A stretch of DNA of 64,000 nt from the NCBI GenBank assembly GCA_038106145.1, contig JAYODD010000006.1:62001-126000 (forward strand), read 5' to 3'. This stretch comes from JBFJKD01 sp038106145. GTDB lineage: Bacteria; Pseudomonadota; Gammaproteobacteria; Pseudomonadales; Porticoccaceae. Positions 35,537 to 44,689 of this stretch are shown here, one piece after another. A program made the position numbers and the translations under genes. The notes under the pieces are model-generated. The model was not told the DNA's origin and searched no databases. It saw only the letters and a list, made by a program, of their open reading frames with translations. Within the stretch, counting starts at the first letter, position 1. The number at the start of each line of letters is the position of its first letter.

Positions 35537-36655
35537 ATGAGCCAGACACCCTCCTCCCTCAGTTACAAAGACGCTGGAGTCGATATCGACGCTGGCAATG
35601 CCCTTGTGGAACGCATCAAAGATGTAGCGCTGCGCACCCGGCGGCCGGAAGTCATGGCAGGGCTGGGTGGCTTCGGCGCCCTGTGCAAAATCCCCGCGGG
35701 CTATCGCGAGCCCGTGCTGGTGTCGGGCACCGACGGCGTGGGCACCAAGCTGCGCCTGGCCATCGATCTGGGGGAACTTAGCGGCCTGGGCATCGACCTG
35801 GTCGCCATGTGTGTCAACGACCTGGTGGTAAGCGGCGCAGAGCCTCTGTTCTTCCTCGATTATTACGCCACCGGCAAGCTGGATGTGGACGCCGCCGCGA
35901 CGGTGGTAAACGGCATTGGCCGCGGCTGCGAGCTGGCGGGGTGCGCACTGGTGGGCGGTGAAACCGCCGAAATGCCGGGCATGTACGCTGGCAAGGATTT
36001 TGATCTGGCGGGATTTTGCGTCGGCGTCGTGGAGGCAGACCAGATCATCGATGGCTCCCGAGTGGCAGTGGGCGACGTGTTAATTGGTCTCGATTCCAGC
36101 GGGCCGCACTCCAACGGTTTTTCCCTGATCCGTAAAGTCCTCGAGGTTTCCGCCACCCGTCCGGAGGAAGTCTCTCTCGGCAGCGGGACTCTGGCCGACG
36201 CGCTGCTGGCGCCCACACGTATTTACGTTAAATCCGTGCTCAGGTTGATTGCCAGTTGCCCGGTACACGCTGTTGCGCACATTACCGGCGGCGGCCTGCT
36301 GGAAAATTTGCCTCGAGTACTACCGCCACAAACCAGAGCTGTACTCGATGCCAACAGCTGGGTGCAACCACCGGTGTTTGAGTGGCTGCAGCGGGCGGGC
36401 AATATTCTCACCAGCGAAATGTACCGGACGTTTAATTGCGGTATCGGCATGGTGATCTGCGTTCCCGCATCTGAAGCAGAGCGCGCCATGGAACTGCTGA
36501 CCGCTGCCGGAGAAGCGGCGCGACTGATCGGTTCGTATGGCGCAGAATCCGGAGCCGCCGGGGGGGTGGGGGTCGGGGGGGGCGGGGCGGGCCGCGGGGC
36601 GGGGGGCTGGTGCGGGTGGNNNNNNNNNNGCGATGCACTGGTGAGCTTCGAGTGA
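35537..36655 (+). CDS. purM: phosphoribosylformylglycinamidine cyclo-ligase PurM
   Basis: PurM (AIR synthetase) closes the imidazole ring in purine synthesis using ATP. The protein shows SYKDAGVDIDAGNALVERIK, the glycine-rich VSGTDGVGTKLRLAIDLGE, GGETAEMPGMYAG and HITGGGLLENLPRVLP. The last ~20 residues are unreliable: after LIGSYGAESG the sequence becomes a G-rich low-complexity run into 10 N, then resumes at DALVSFE and a stop. Without the run, the protein would be near 350 residues, normal for the family. It is followed by purN and has a good promoter upstream. Confidence 0.92.
   Translation: MSQTPSSLSYKDAGVDIDAGNALVERIKDVALRTRRPEVMAGLGGFGALCKIPAGYREPVLVSGTDGVGTKLRLAIDLGELSGLGIDLVAMCVNDLVVSGAEPLFFLDYYATGKLDVDAAATVVNGIGRGCELAGCALVGGETAEMPGMYAGKDFDLAGFCVGVVEADQIIDGSRVAVGDVLIGLDSSGPHSNGFSLIRKVLEVSATRPEEVSLGSGTLADALLAPTRIYVKSVLRLIASCPVHAVAHITGGGLLENLPRVLPPQTRAVLDANSWVQPPVFEWLQRAGNILTSEMYRTFNCGIGMVICVPASEAERAMELLTAAGEAARLIGSYGAESGAAGGVGVGGGGAGRGAGGWCGWXXXXDALVSFE
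36556..36629. other. assembly gap with low-complexity G-rich flank in purM
   Basis: Bases 36620-36629 are N. The ~64 bases before them are almost only G with a few C and T, encode an implausible Gly-rich stretch and break the PurM C-terminus. I read this as low-quality contig-end sequence, not biology. Confidence 0.8.
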
Positions 36656-36713
36656 TGAAAGACCTGCCTCTTTCCGTGCGCCTGAAACCTGTGTGCCTGA
36701 ATATAATATCGCC

Positions 36714-37391
36714 ATGTCCGCTCCAGCGCGCCTCGCCGTTTTAATCTCCGGCAACGGCAGCAATCTGCAGGCGTTAATCGATGCCGTCACTGCGGGTGAA
36801 CTAGACGCCCGTATCGTACTGGTCATCAGTAATGTACCGGACGCGCCGGGTTTGGCCCGCGCCCGCGTGGCGGGAATTGCCACCGAGGTAGTCGACCACC
36901 GGAATTATTCCGAACGCACATTGTTCGATCGGGCGCTGGCAGAAGCGATTTCTCCACAGGCCGTTGACCTGGTGATACTGGCCGGATTTATGCGCATTCT
37001 TAGCGTGGATTTTATTCGCGTTTTTGCCGACCGACTGATCAATATTCATCCTTCCCTGTTGCCCAAATACCCCGGCCTTGACACCCATCAACAGGCCATC
37101 GATAACGACGACCGGGAAGCCGGTGCGACGGTACATTTTGTCACCGCCGAACTGGACAGCGGGCCAGCTATTATTCAGGCCGCTACCCCTGTCAAAAAAC
37201 ACGACAGCGCCAGTTCATTGGCCACCCGAGTACGGCAGCTAGAGCATCAAATTCTGCCCATGGCAGTGCAGTGGTATTGCAGCGGGCGTGTGACGCGGCG
37301 CGACAATCAGGTGCGACTCGACAACAAAACCCTGCCGCCGGGTGGCTGGCGGTATGACTCCGCCCACCAGACACCGGGAAAAGAATCTTGA
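36714..37391 (+). CDS. purN: phosphoribosylglycinamide formyltransferase PurN
   Basis: The 225-residue protein has the GART signature: LISGNGSNLQALIDAV at the start, GFMRIL near residue 90, NIHPSLLPKYPGLDTHQQAI with the catalytic His and Asn, and the catalytic Asp in AELDSGPAIIQ. It adds the formyl group to GAR in purine synthesis. I start at the ATG at 36714; an in-frame GTG at 36693 would add seven residues. It overlaps the longer frame of the next gene but lies 53 bases before that gene's likely start. Confidence 0.95.
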   Translation: MSAPARLAVLISGNGSNLQALIDAVTAGELDARIVLVISNVPDAPGLARARVAGIATEVVDHRNYSERTLFDRALAEAISPQAVDLVILAGFMRILSVDFIRVFADRLINIHPSLLPKYPGLDTHQQAIDNDDREAGATVHFVTAELDSGPAIIQAATPVKKHDSASSLATRVRQLEHQILPMAVQWYCSGRVTRRDNQVRLDNKTLPPGGWRYDSAHQTPGKES

Positions 37392-37444
37392 ACGTTACGC
37401 CATTCGCGCTTTCTAATTCACGTTGTGCAACTTCGGAAACCACC

Positions 37445-38182
37445 ATGCGCACCATCTTGGCAGTATTACTGACATGCGCCGCCTCACTCGATGCGGGAGA
37501 AACCCCGGCATTACCGAATTACGTGGCCACCTACTCCGCAACGTTTAATGGGATGCCCATTGACGTGACCCGAAAATTATCACGCACTATAGAAGGCTAC
37601 GCGGTGGCAGTAACCGCGAAAAACTGGCTCGGAGATATACAGGAGCTCGAAAAATTTCATATCGATAACGAAGCTCGCATACTGGTCGATAGTTACAGTT
37701 CGCAACGGCGTTTTTTTGGCATCTCGCGCAAGGAAAACCTGGTGATCGATCGCCCGCGCGGACTGGCACTGTACGACGCCAAAAAGAAGCACCGGGAAAT
37801 TCCACTGCGGGACAATTACTTTGGGCCGCTGGGTTACCAATTGCAAATGAGCAGAGATCTGGCCGCCGCGCACAGTAAATATTGCTATCAGGTGTTGATG
37901 CGCGGCAAAGTAAAAGACTATTGTTTTGAACCCACCGGCGAGCAGGTGCTCGATACCGCCCTCGGGAAAATCAACACCGTACAGATGCGCCGCGTCCGCG
38001 AAGATCAGGAGCGGGAAACCGTATTCTGGCTGGCACCGCAATGGGATTACCTGCTGGTAAAACTATGGCAGAAAGAGGAAGATGGCGAAACTTACGAAAT
38101 TGTTTTAAGTGGCGCAACAGTGGATGGCAAACAACTCCAGGCGTATTATCCCGCCGACAGCAACGCCACTCCGGTACGCTAA
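37445..38182 (+). CDS. DUF3108 secreted protein
   Basis: The 245-residue protein begins with a signal peptide (MRTILAVLLTCAASLDAG). It matches DUF3108, with YVATYSATFNGMPIDVTRKL, ILVDSYSSQRRFFGISRKEN and FWLAPQWDYLLVKLWQKEED. These proteins are predicted periplasmic beta-rich proteins of unknown function. The purM-purN-DUF3108 order is conserved in Pseudomonas. The ATG at 37445 was chosen because the signal peptide starts there. Confidence 0.88.
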   Translation: MRTILAVLLTCAASLDAGETPALPNYVATYSATFNGMPIDVTRKLSRTIEGYAVAVTAKNWLGDIQELEKFHIDNEARILVDSYSSQRRFFGISRKENLVIDRPRGLALYDAKKKHREIPLRDNYFGPLGYQLQMSRDLAAAHSKYCYQVLMRGKVKDYCFEPTGEQVLDTALGKINTVQMRRVREDQERETVFWLAPQWDYLLVKLWQKEEDGETYEIVLSGATVDGKQLQAYYPADSNATPVR

Positions 38183-38259
38183 ATTCAGAGACCAGCTCGG
38201 CCCTAAAATCTGAATCGAAAGTACGACTGCAGGGCAACTGATCACATTGAGGAAATTGT

Positions 38260-39114
38260 ATGCAGGTGTCACCAGAAGACCGGCCCACCGAAACGGCTCC
38301 CGTCGCCAGTCAGATGCCGAAATTACTGCTGGCCATTGCGCTACTGTTACTCGCTGCCGGCGGTTACTGGATGTATCAGTATTTTGACCAGGAGCAGGAC
38401 AGTAACGTCACAGTACTGGAAACATTACCCGAAGCAGCACCAGTACTCGACGCTTTGCAGTTACCCAAAGTGGATATTCCGGTGCGCACCGCCGCCCCCG
38501 TCATTGAAACGGTTGCGCCGCCCCCATTGCCCGCTCTGGCGGACAGCGATACCTTTACTCGCGCGCAATTACTCTCCCTGAGCGCGGATCCCAACTACCA
38601 CGCCTGGTTGCAGGCAGACCATCTGCTGGAGCGCGCCGCGGCCATTATCGACAGCCTGTCCCGCGGGCGCATGTTGAAAAAGCTGATTCCCGTAACCCCC
38701 CTGTCTGGGAAATTTATCGCTAGCCACGTGGGCGGGAAGCTGTGGCTGGACACCCCAAATTTCGTACGCTACGACGAAGTGGTCAACCTGCTGGCCAGCC
38801 TCGATGCACGTCAATTAACAAAAATCTTTGATCTGCTACGGCCACTGCTGGAATCAGCCTACGGCCAACTCGGCTATCCCGAGGAAGATTTTGGCGCAAC
38901 CACCATACGCGCCATTGATGTACTTTTAGCCACACCCGACGTCGGCTCACCCATAGAGCTAAAGCTCGAGGGCGTACTCTACACATTTGCCGATCCGGCC
39001 CTGGAAAAACTGCCCTCGGCACAAAAACAATTACTGCGCATGGGACCGGAAAACGCGGAGAAAATAAAACGCCTGTTGCGCGCACTGCGTAAACAGCTGC
39101 TGCGTAAGCAGTAA
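38260..39114 (+). CDS. DUF3014 membrane-anchored protein
   Basis: The 284-residue protein has one N-terminal transmembrane helix (PKLLLAIALLLLAAGGYWMY), a proline-rich spacer and a soluble domain matching DUF3014, with LQADHLLERAAAIIDSLSRG and NFVRYDEVVNLLASLD as landmarks. Function is unknown. A basic tail (LLRALRKQLLRKQ) ends the protein. It lies 77 bases after DUF3108 and is convergent with the large outer-membrane gene, with only 11 bases between them. Confidence 0.8.
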   Translation: MQVSPEDRPTETAPVASQMPKLLLAIALLLLAAGGYWMYQYFDQEQDSNVTVLETLPEAAPVLDALQLPKVDIPVRTAAPVIETVAPPPLPALADSDTFTRAQLLSLSADPNYHAWLQADHLLERAAAIIDSLSRGRMLKKLIPVTPLSGKFIASHVGGKLWLDTPNFVRYDEVVNLLASLDARQLTKIFDLLRPLLESAYGQLGYPEEDFGATTIRAIDVLLATPDVGSPIELKLEGVLYTFADPALEKLPSAQKQLLRMGPENAEKIKRLLRALRKQLLRKQ

Positions 39115-39125
39115 GAGCAGTATGA

Positions 39126-42100
39126 TTATTTCGGGTCGTTCCACAGATCCCGCAAGGTAAACTGGTCAACCTTGAGACGGAATTTCAGGAACATGCCCTG
39201 GGCCGTGTAATCAGCGCCGCTGAAGTCGTCGTCGCGAAAGCCAACGAAGTTATAACCGAGAGATACCCACACATTGGTGACCGGCGAATACCCCAGGGAG
39301 GCACCCAAATTCAAATCCAGCACATCGGCAGCCCAGCTGTGATAGGTGCCACCATGGAGACCCCAGTCCCACTTCTCGCCGATATCGTGTCTGAATTCCA
39401 GTAAGAACAGGTCGGTAAATCCGGCGTAGCGCTCCCCATCTATTTTATCCATCGCATACTTTAAACCCCAGTGGATATTCCACTGGTACGCCTGTGTACG
39501 GTAATTCGCCAACAGATTACTGACCATACGGCGACTGACAAAACCGTCGTTTTCCACACCTGGAATATCCTCGTGAATAAAATCCATACGCTCCAGTACG
39601 GTCCAGCGCCCACCGGTAGGTCGATACGCCAGATGCAACCGCGCATCGGCCTGCACCCCGCGGCCCACATCCACGGTATCGGTTTGATTGAGGTTGATCC
39701 CGCTGGCAAACGTAAACCCCTCGTCCAGTTCCTGCAGCCAACCCATGCTGGCATTCCATTTCTGTTCCGTATCGCTGTCGCGCCATTCAAGACGACTCAA
39801 CCACTCCCTGCCGTCGAGGCGATAACCAAGGGACGTGGCAATCGCCGTGTAATCCTCGCGACCACCGCTGGCCGGATCCACCTGGGGATTAAATTCCCGC
39901 AAACCAGTGCCAGGCCCGGCCTCTGGCCCGGTGGCGGCCTGACTGCGATCCAGGCTGAAATCCATGGTCCAGCGGTCGTCAATGCGCCAGTTTTGCAGAG
40001 CTCCCAGATTGGCAAAGAGGCGCGCACCATCAGGGGTAGCCTGCTGTTCCAGCGACGTACTGATGTCGGCCCCGGCCCAGGGCCTGACCCGCAATCCGGC
40101 GCGGGTACTTTCCGTATCCCGATCGTCACCCCAGGTCCACTCGTTGGCCACAAATAAATCGAGGGATTCGGTCAGTTTGTAATCCGCCCCGACGACAATG
40201 CGATTGGGAAAATCAGCGCTGTCATCATCGCTGCCACTGCTGCCTACCCCGAGTTCCGCATCGGTGTGCAGGGTGATGCGATTATCGTAAATACCGTACG
40301 CACCACCCAGTAGTAATTGATTTGATTTGCGGATATCTCCATCGTCAAATTTATCCCGGGCCATGCGCATCCCCCCATAAGCACGCGCCTGGTCAAGGTT
40401 ATCGTATTCCAGCAGGGCATCGGCCACTTCCCGCGTCGCATCGCTTTCCAGGTGTTGCTGGCGGAACGTGTCGGCGCGCAATTCGTAATTATCATTCAGG
40501 TGATAGGTAATCATATTGCCGACTTTGCGGGTGCCACCTTCCGCGGCGCGTTGCTGACCGAGGCCAAACTCCGCATCTTGCTGGCGGGCATACAACAGGT
40601 TTTCCACCTGCCCACTGCGGGTTTCCAGTTCCACTAAATAAGCATCCCCGCTGGTACTTTCACCGCTCTGCTCATCGTCCTGGTCAGTGCGCGCGGCCTC
40701 GATCCGCAGCTCCGTGCTGTCACTGATTTGCAAGGTGATATCGTTGGCCACGAGATCGCCGGAGCGAGCGCCGCCCTCCTCGTGAATGGCCGTTACCCCC
40801 ACTTCCAGATCTTCGGTGGGTTTTACGGCAACCCTTCCACCACCGGTATAACCACTACCCGTGCCCCCTGCGGTTTCGAATTCCACCACAATGTAAACCG
40901 GGTTGAATTCATCATCCCGGGTCGGTATGGGTCGCTTGAAAAACAGGCTGCCGTCGTCGTAGTCGATGTTGTAGTCGATATGACGGCTCAACACTTCGCT
41001 GCTGACAATGCGTTCGCTGTGCAGGCGGTCGCGGGTTTCAATGACAATTTTTTCGCTGTTGATAATTATTTCCGTGCTGCCCAGGAAATATTTGCCCGAG
41101 GTACCGTCGCCGGGGATCTCCTTGCGCACAAAGCCCTGTTCCGATTCGGTGACAAACAGGTTGGCTTCCACCAGATCGCCGCGAAACTCCATTTTGGCGC
41201 CGTTCACGGTGCGGCTGTAACGCCCCAGTTCGGTCACACTCAACCCGGTGTCGAAATCCCCAAACATGGCGTAAAACTGTTTCTTTTCCAGTTTGAGATA
41301 GAGCTTTCTCTGACTCGGTGCTTCGTACTGCTGATAGGAGTTGTCGCCATACAGGGTGTAGTAACTGTCCGGGTCGATGGTCTGTTTGAGACTGTCCCCG
41401 GTGCGTTTATCGGTGTCGTAGGCAGCCGTCAGCAACCAGTCGCCGCGAATCGTGCCCTTGGCAAAAAAGGCCACCCGCCCGTCGCTAAAGCCGCCATCGT
41501 CGATGCCCGCATGACCCAAACCGTCTTTGTCGCCGGAGGTCATATGCTGGCCGATGGTGCGCTCGGCGAGGCCTACCATGATCCACTCCCGCTGACCGGC
41601 GGACAACCAGGCGCGCACCTCTTCCCGATAATCGTTTTCGAAATCAAATTGCAGCACCAGTTCACCCGCGTCGGTGGTGGGTTGCAACTCGATATAACCG
41701 ATACCCCCCGCGCCGATTTCAAACCGCGGGCGTTCGTTTTCCACCACCGCGAGACTCTGGCGTTGCTGGCGCTTGAACCGCTCCCGGGATTCGTAGGGTG
41801 CATTAATACTGTAATCGCCGATCACCCCAGGCCGCGCCGGATAGCCGTGACGGTCAAAAAATTGCACCGCAACCACCGGTGGTGTTTTACCGTCCGCCAC
41901 CAGATTCGATTTATCCGCCAGCAGTTTGGCTTTAACCGGCACGTCGGAAAAGTGCACCGTACGCTCCAGCCGCTCCACCGTGGCGCCACTGGCGTCCCGC
42001 ACCTCCGCGACAAACCGGTTGTCGCCAATTTTGATATCCACCCCCTGCCACTTGCTAAGGGCAACAGTTTTATCGGGGGATACCGTCGTACCGTAAAAAT

Positions 42101-44666
42101 TTAGCCGGTTCACGGGCCGGCCGTTTAACGTCAGATCAACGCTCTGACCGGGATAATGCTGGATATACAGCTTCAGCGCGCCGATCGCCGGCACAAAATC
42201 CGGTGTGGGAAACAGCCAGTGAATACCCGGCTCCCGGGGCACAATACTTTCTTCCGCAGCATCTTTTTGTAACTTTTGTTGTGCGCTGGACACACCGGGC
42301 TTTGCCGCAACGACGGGTTCGTCAAACTGTTCGGTAATGCTCAATTGGCTTTCGCCGCTGGCGTAGTTCGTCACCATACGAGCGCGACTTGCAGGGTCGA
42401 CCTGGGCAATAGCGGGTGGCAGGCGCTCGGTTTTACCCTGAGTCATGAACGCCACCATACTTTTAATACTGGTATCGATGACCTCGTTATGGGTCGCAAA
42501 CGCTCCCTGTACCTGAAGCCGGAAATCCCGACGCCAGGCGCCTTCACCTCGCACGTTTCCGAGATTGAACGTCAGGGTTTCTCCAAGGACTTGCGGTGCA
42601 GATACCGGTTCGCCCTCCACCATGGCGCTATCGGCCACGTAAGTTAATCCGGGGGGCAACATCAGGATCGGTCGCAGCGCCGTCACCGCGATGTCGTTAC
42701 CGCTGATTATCAGACGAATGTCCGCACCTGCCGGGGTACGGCTCACGCTCAGTTGCTGCATGACCTTAAACTGACGCGGGGGGCGGCGTTTTACCACAAA
42801 ATCCACGCGCCACAACGAACCGCCCTGCAGATCCACAAAGCGACTGAAACTGCGCCCCGCACTGCGAGTATCCGCATCGCAATGCAGTACTTCGTAATTT
42901 TGCGGCAAACTGTCAAAATCGATTTGCACCACGTGGGTGCCCGGGGTAAGCCCTTCAAAATGATAGCGTCCGGATTCGTCCGTCAAGACATAGCTGCCAT
43001 CTTCCAGATAAATACGGGCATTTTCCAGACCCGGCGCCTCGCGGCTTTCCAGCGCGTCACAATCCCCATCCACGACACGCCCGGTGATAAAGGTCTTGTC
43101 GCGGAAAAAGTCGTCCCGCACATCCACCTTGGCGCGGGCGATATTGGACGTGGCGTCAAAACTGTCCGTCGCGAAAGCGGTGTTGTAGGCCGCGCCGGGT
43201 TTAGCGCCGGGGGTAATCTGCGCCACGTAGGAGATAACCACATTGCCGCCCGCCGCCACACTGGGCACGCTAAACAGCAGCTGTCGCCCTTTGGCATCTA
43301 ACCGCGGGTCCGCAACCCGCTGTCCCCCTACACGTGCGGAGCCGGATTCAAAACGAAAGCCGGGGGGCAAGGTGTCCGTCACCTGTATGTTGACCGCGGC
43401 CCCCGCGCCGCTGTTCTCCAGGGTAATATCGTAGGGTACAAAGTCGCCAATCCCCGCCACCGATTTGCGCGCTACTTTGGCCACAAACAGACCTGTACCG
43501 GAGGGGTCTATGGGCACATCGATATTGACCGCTGGACCCGGGGCAACCACAAACACCTCACCGCGGGAACCGGTGTCGAGGGCGTAAGGCGCGCCCGCCA
43601 GTAATTGCAGGTCGGCGTCGGTGACCGTAGATGGAAAGCTGTAATCCACTGGCGGCGTCACTTCCAGCCGGTAGTTACCTGGCAACACTGACGGAAACTG
43701 GAAACCTCCGGGGGGCAGGTTATAAACCGTGCCGCCACTATCCGTAACACTACTGCCGGTAATTACCGTAGCGGGGTAGCTGCTCACCCCATCCAGCCCC
43801 CATACGTCGGCCGGCAACCCACTGTCGGCATTGATTAACGTGACCTGCACCCCATCCACCGGCAATCCGGAGCGGCTATCGAACACAATACCCAGGGGAT
43901 CCACCAGCACCGCCGCAGTAATGCTGTCCGAGCCGTCGGCGGGATCCGTGTAAGTCACGGTGATACCCGTGTTACCCTGTACCGACAGCAACCCGTTCTG
44001 CGCACTGGAAGGGGTAGTGCTGGTTTGCATCACACCGATAAAAATACCGGTGTCAGGACCGGTCTCAGTGAGCACCAGCATTTCCATATCGCCCGTGCCG
44101 TCGGCGCGCAGTACCACCACCAGAGTCTCAATCAAACCTGTATCAAGATTCTGGTCCGGGTCCTGCACCTGTACAAATATGGGCTCCCCGCCCAGTATTA
44201 CGCTCGCCGCGGCCAACGGTACCGGCGCACTCAAATTGAGCGGCGACGCGGCCCCCGGCAAATACACATCGCCCACCGCCACCGTGCCACCGCCGGTAGC
44301 TTGATAGGAACTGGGTGGTACGCTTGTTGGGTTCGCCGCCGGATTGGGTGGCCAGTAGCGCAGTATGGTAATGGTTGCAGCTGTGCGCACCACCGTCGAG
44401 GTAGTGGTTACCGTATTGGAAAATCGAGTTTGCGGGAAACCCGCGATGGTGTAGCTAATTTGCGCGGTGTTGCTAATGCTGACCCCGTGAATGGAGGCCT
44501 GGGTGTACGACGCACTGGCGGCAAACAACCCGCCCCATAAGGCAGCGCGCAGCAGTGCGCGCCCGACCTTCGGCAAAAGCGTTCCGACGCCACGCCATAA
44601 ACCGGAGAAAGCGGGTCCGCCTGCGCGAACCCGCTCCCGGTCTAAGGCGACGTTACCACCCAGCAC
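39126..44666 (-). CDS. giant outer-membrane protein: DUF11/SdrD-like modules plus C-terminal beta-barrel
   Basis: The 1846-residue protein starts with a signal peptide (ALLRAALWGGLFAASASYTQA). Residues ~60-100 resemble the N-terminal strand motif of the neighbouring secreted proteins (ISNTAQISYTIAG). Residues ~395-515 are a DUF11-like repeat (DFVPYDITLENSGAGAAV), ~525-585 an SdrD-B/carboxypeptidase-regulatory-like domain (ITGRVVDGDCDALESREAPG), and ~915-1010 an Ig-like domain (KSNLVADGKTPPVVAVQFFD). From ~1060 to the end are alternating strands with aromatic girdles, typical of a large outer-membrane barrel (VAFFAKGTIRGDWLLTAAYD, YTLYGDNSYQQYEAPSQRKL). It is the last gene of a five-gene cluster and probably its surface anchor or platform. 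Function is inferred only. Confidence 0.8.
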   Translation of the reverse strand: MLGGNVALDRERVRAGGPAFSGLWRGVGTLLPKVGRALLRAALWGGLFAASASYTQASIHGVSISNTAQISYTIAGFPQTRFSNTVTTTSTVVRTAATITILRYWPPNPAANPTSVPPSSYQATGGGTVAVGDVYLPGAASPLNLSAPVPLAAASVILGGEPIFVQVQDPDQNLDTGLIETLVVVLRADGTGDMEMLVLTETGPDTGIFIGVMQTSTTPSSAQNGLLSVQGNTGITVTYTDPADGSDSITAAVLVDPLGIVFDSRSGLPVDGVQVTLINADSGLPADVWGLDGVSSYPATVITGSSVTDSGGTVYNLPPGGFQFPSVLPGNYRLEVTPPVDYSFPSTVTDADLQLLAGAPYALDTGSRGEVFVVAPGPAVNIDVPIDPSGTGLFVAKVARKSVAGIGDFVPYDITLENSGAGAAVNIQVTDTLPPGFRFESGSARVGGQRVADPRLDAKGRQLLFSVPSVAAGGNVVISYVAQITPGAKPGAAYNTAFATDSFDATSNIARAKVDVRDDFFRDKTFITGRVVDGDCDALESREAPGLENARIYLEDGSYVLTDESGRYHFEGLTPGTHVVQIDFDSLPQNYEVLHCDADTRSAGRSFSRFVDLQGGSLWRVDFVVKRRPPRQFKVMQQLSVSRTPAGADIRLIISGNDIAVTALRPILMLPPGLTYVADSAMVEGEPVSAPQVLGETLTFNLGNVRGEGAWRRDFRLQVQGAFATHNEVIDTSIKSMVAFMTQGKTERLPPAIAQVDPASRARMVTNYASGESQLSITEQFDEPVVAAKPGVSSAQQKLQKDAAEESIVPREPGIHWLFPTPDFVPAIGALKLYIQHYPGQSVDLTLNGRPVNRLNFYGTTVSPDKTVALSKWQGVDIKIGDNRFVAEVRDASGATVERLERTVHFSDVPVKAKLLADKSNLVADGKTPPVVAVQFFDRHGYPARPGVIGDYSINAPYESRERFKRQQRQSLAVVENERPRFEIGAGGIGYIELQPTTDAGELVLQFDFENDYREEVRAWLSAGQREWIMVGLAERTIGQHMTSGDKDGLGHAGIDDGGFSDGRVAFFAKGTIRGDWLLTAAYDTDKRTGDSLKQTIDPDSYYTLYGDNSYQQYEAPSQRKLYLKLEKKQFYAMFGDFDTGLSVTELGRYSRTVNGAKMEFRGDLVEANLFVTESEQGFVRKEIPGDGTSGKYFLGSTEIIINSEKIVIETRDRLHSERIVSSEVLSRHIDYNIDYDDGSLFFKRPIPTRDDEFNPVYIVVEFETAGGTGSGYTGGGRVAVKPTEDLEVGVTAIHEEGGARSGDLVANDITLQISDSTELRIEAARTDQDDEQSGESTSGDAYLVELETRSGQVENLLYARQQDAEFGLGQQRAAEGGTRKVGNMITYHLNDNYELRADTFRQQHLESDATREVADALLEYDNLDQARAYGGMRMARDKFDDGDIRKSNQLLLGGAYGIYDNRITLHTDAELGVGSSGSDDDSADFPNRIVVGADYKLTESLDLFVANEWTWGDDRDTESTRAGLRVRPWAGADISTSLEQQATPDGARLFANLGALQNWRIDDRWTMDFSLDRSQAATGPEAGPGTGLREFNPQVDPASGGREDYTAIATSLGYRLDGREWLSRLEWRDSDTEQKWNASMGWLQELDEGFTFASGINLNQTDTVDVGRGVQADARLHLAYRPTGGRWTVLERMDFIHEDIPGVENDGFVSRRMVSNLLANYRTQAYQWNIHWGLKYAMDKIDGERYAGFTDLFLLEFRHDIGEKWDWGLHGGTYHSWAADVLDLNLGASLGYSPVTNVWVSLGYNFVGFRDDDFSGADYTAQGMFLKFRLKVDQFTLRDLWNDPK

Positions 44667-44689
44667 AGCTACCGCCCGCGGTAGACTGT

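Noticed and set aside
40728..42104. Plus-strand open frame of 458 codons inside the giant outer-membrane gene
   Set aside because: It is antisense to a protein with clear domains. Its translation shows no family motif, and the same strand bias gives many such shadows here.
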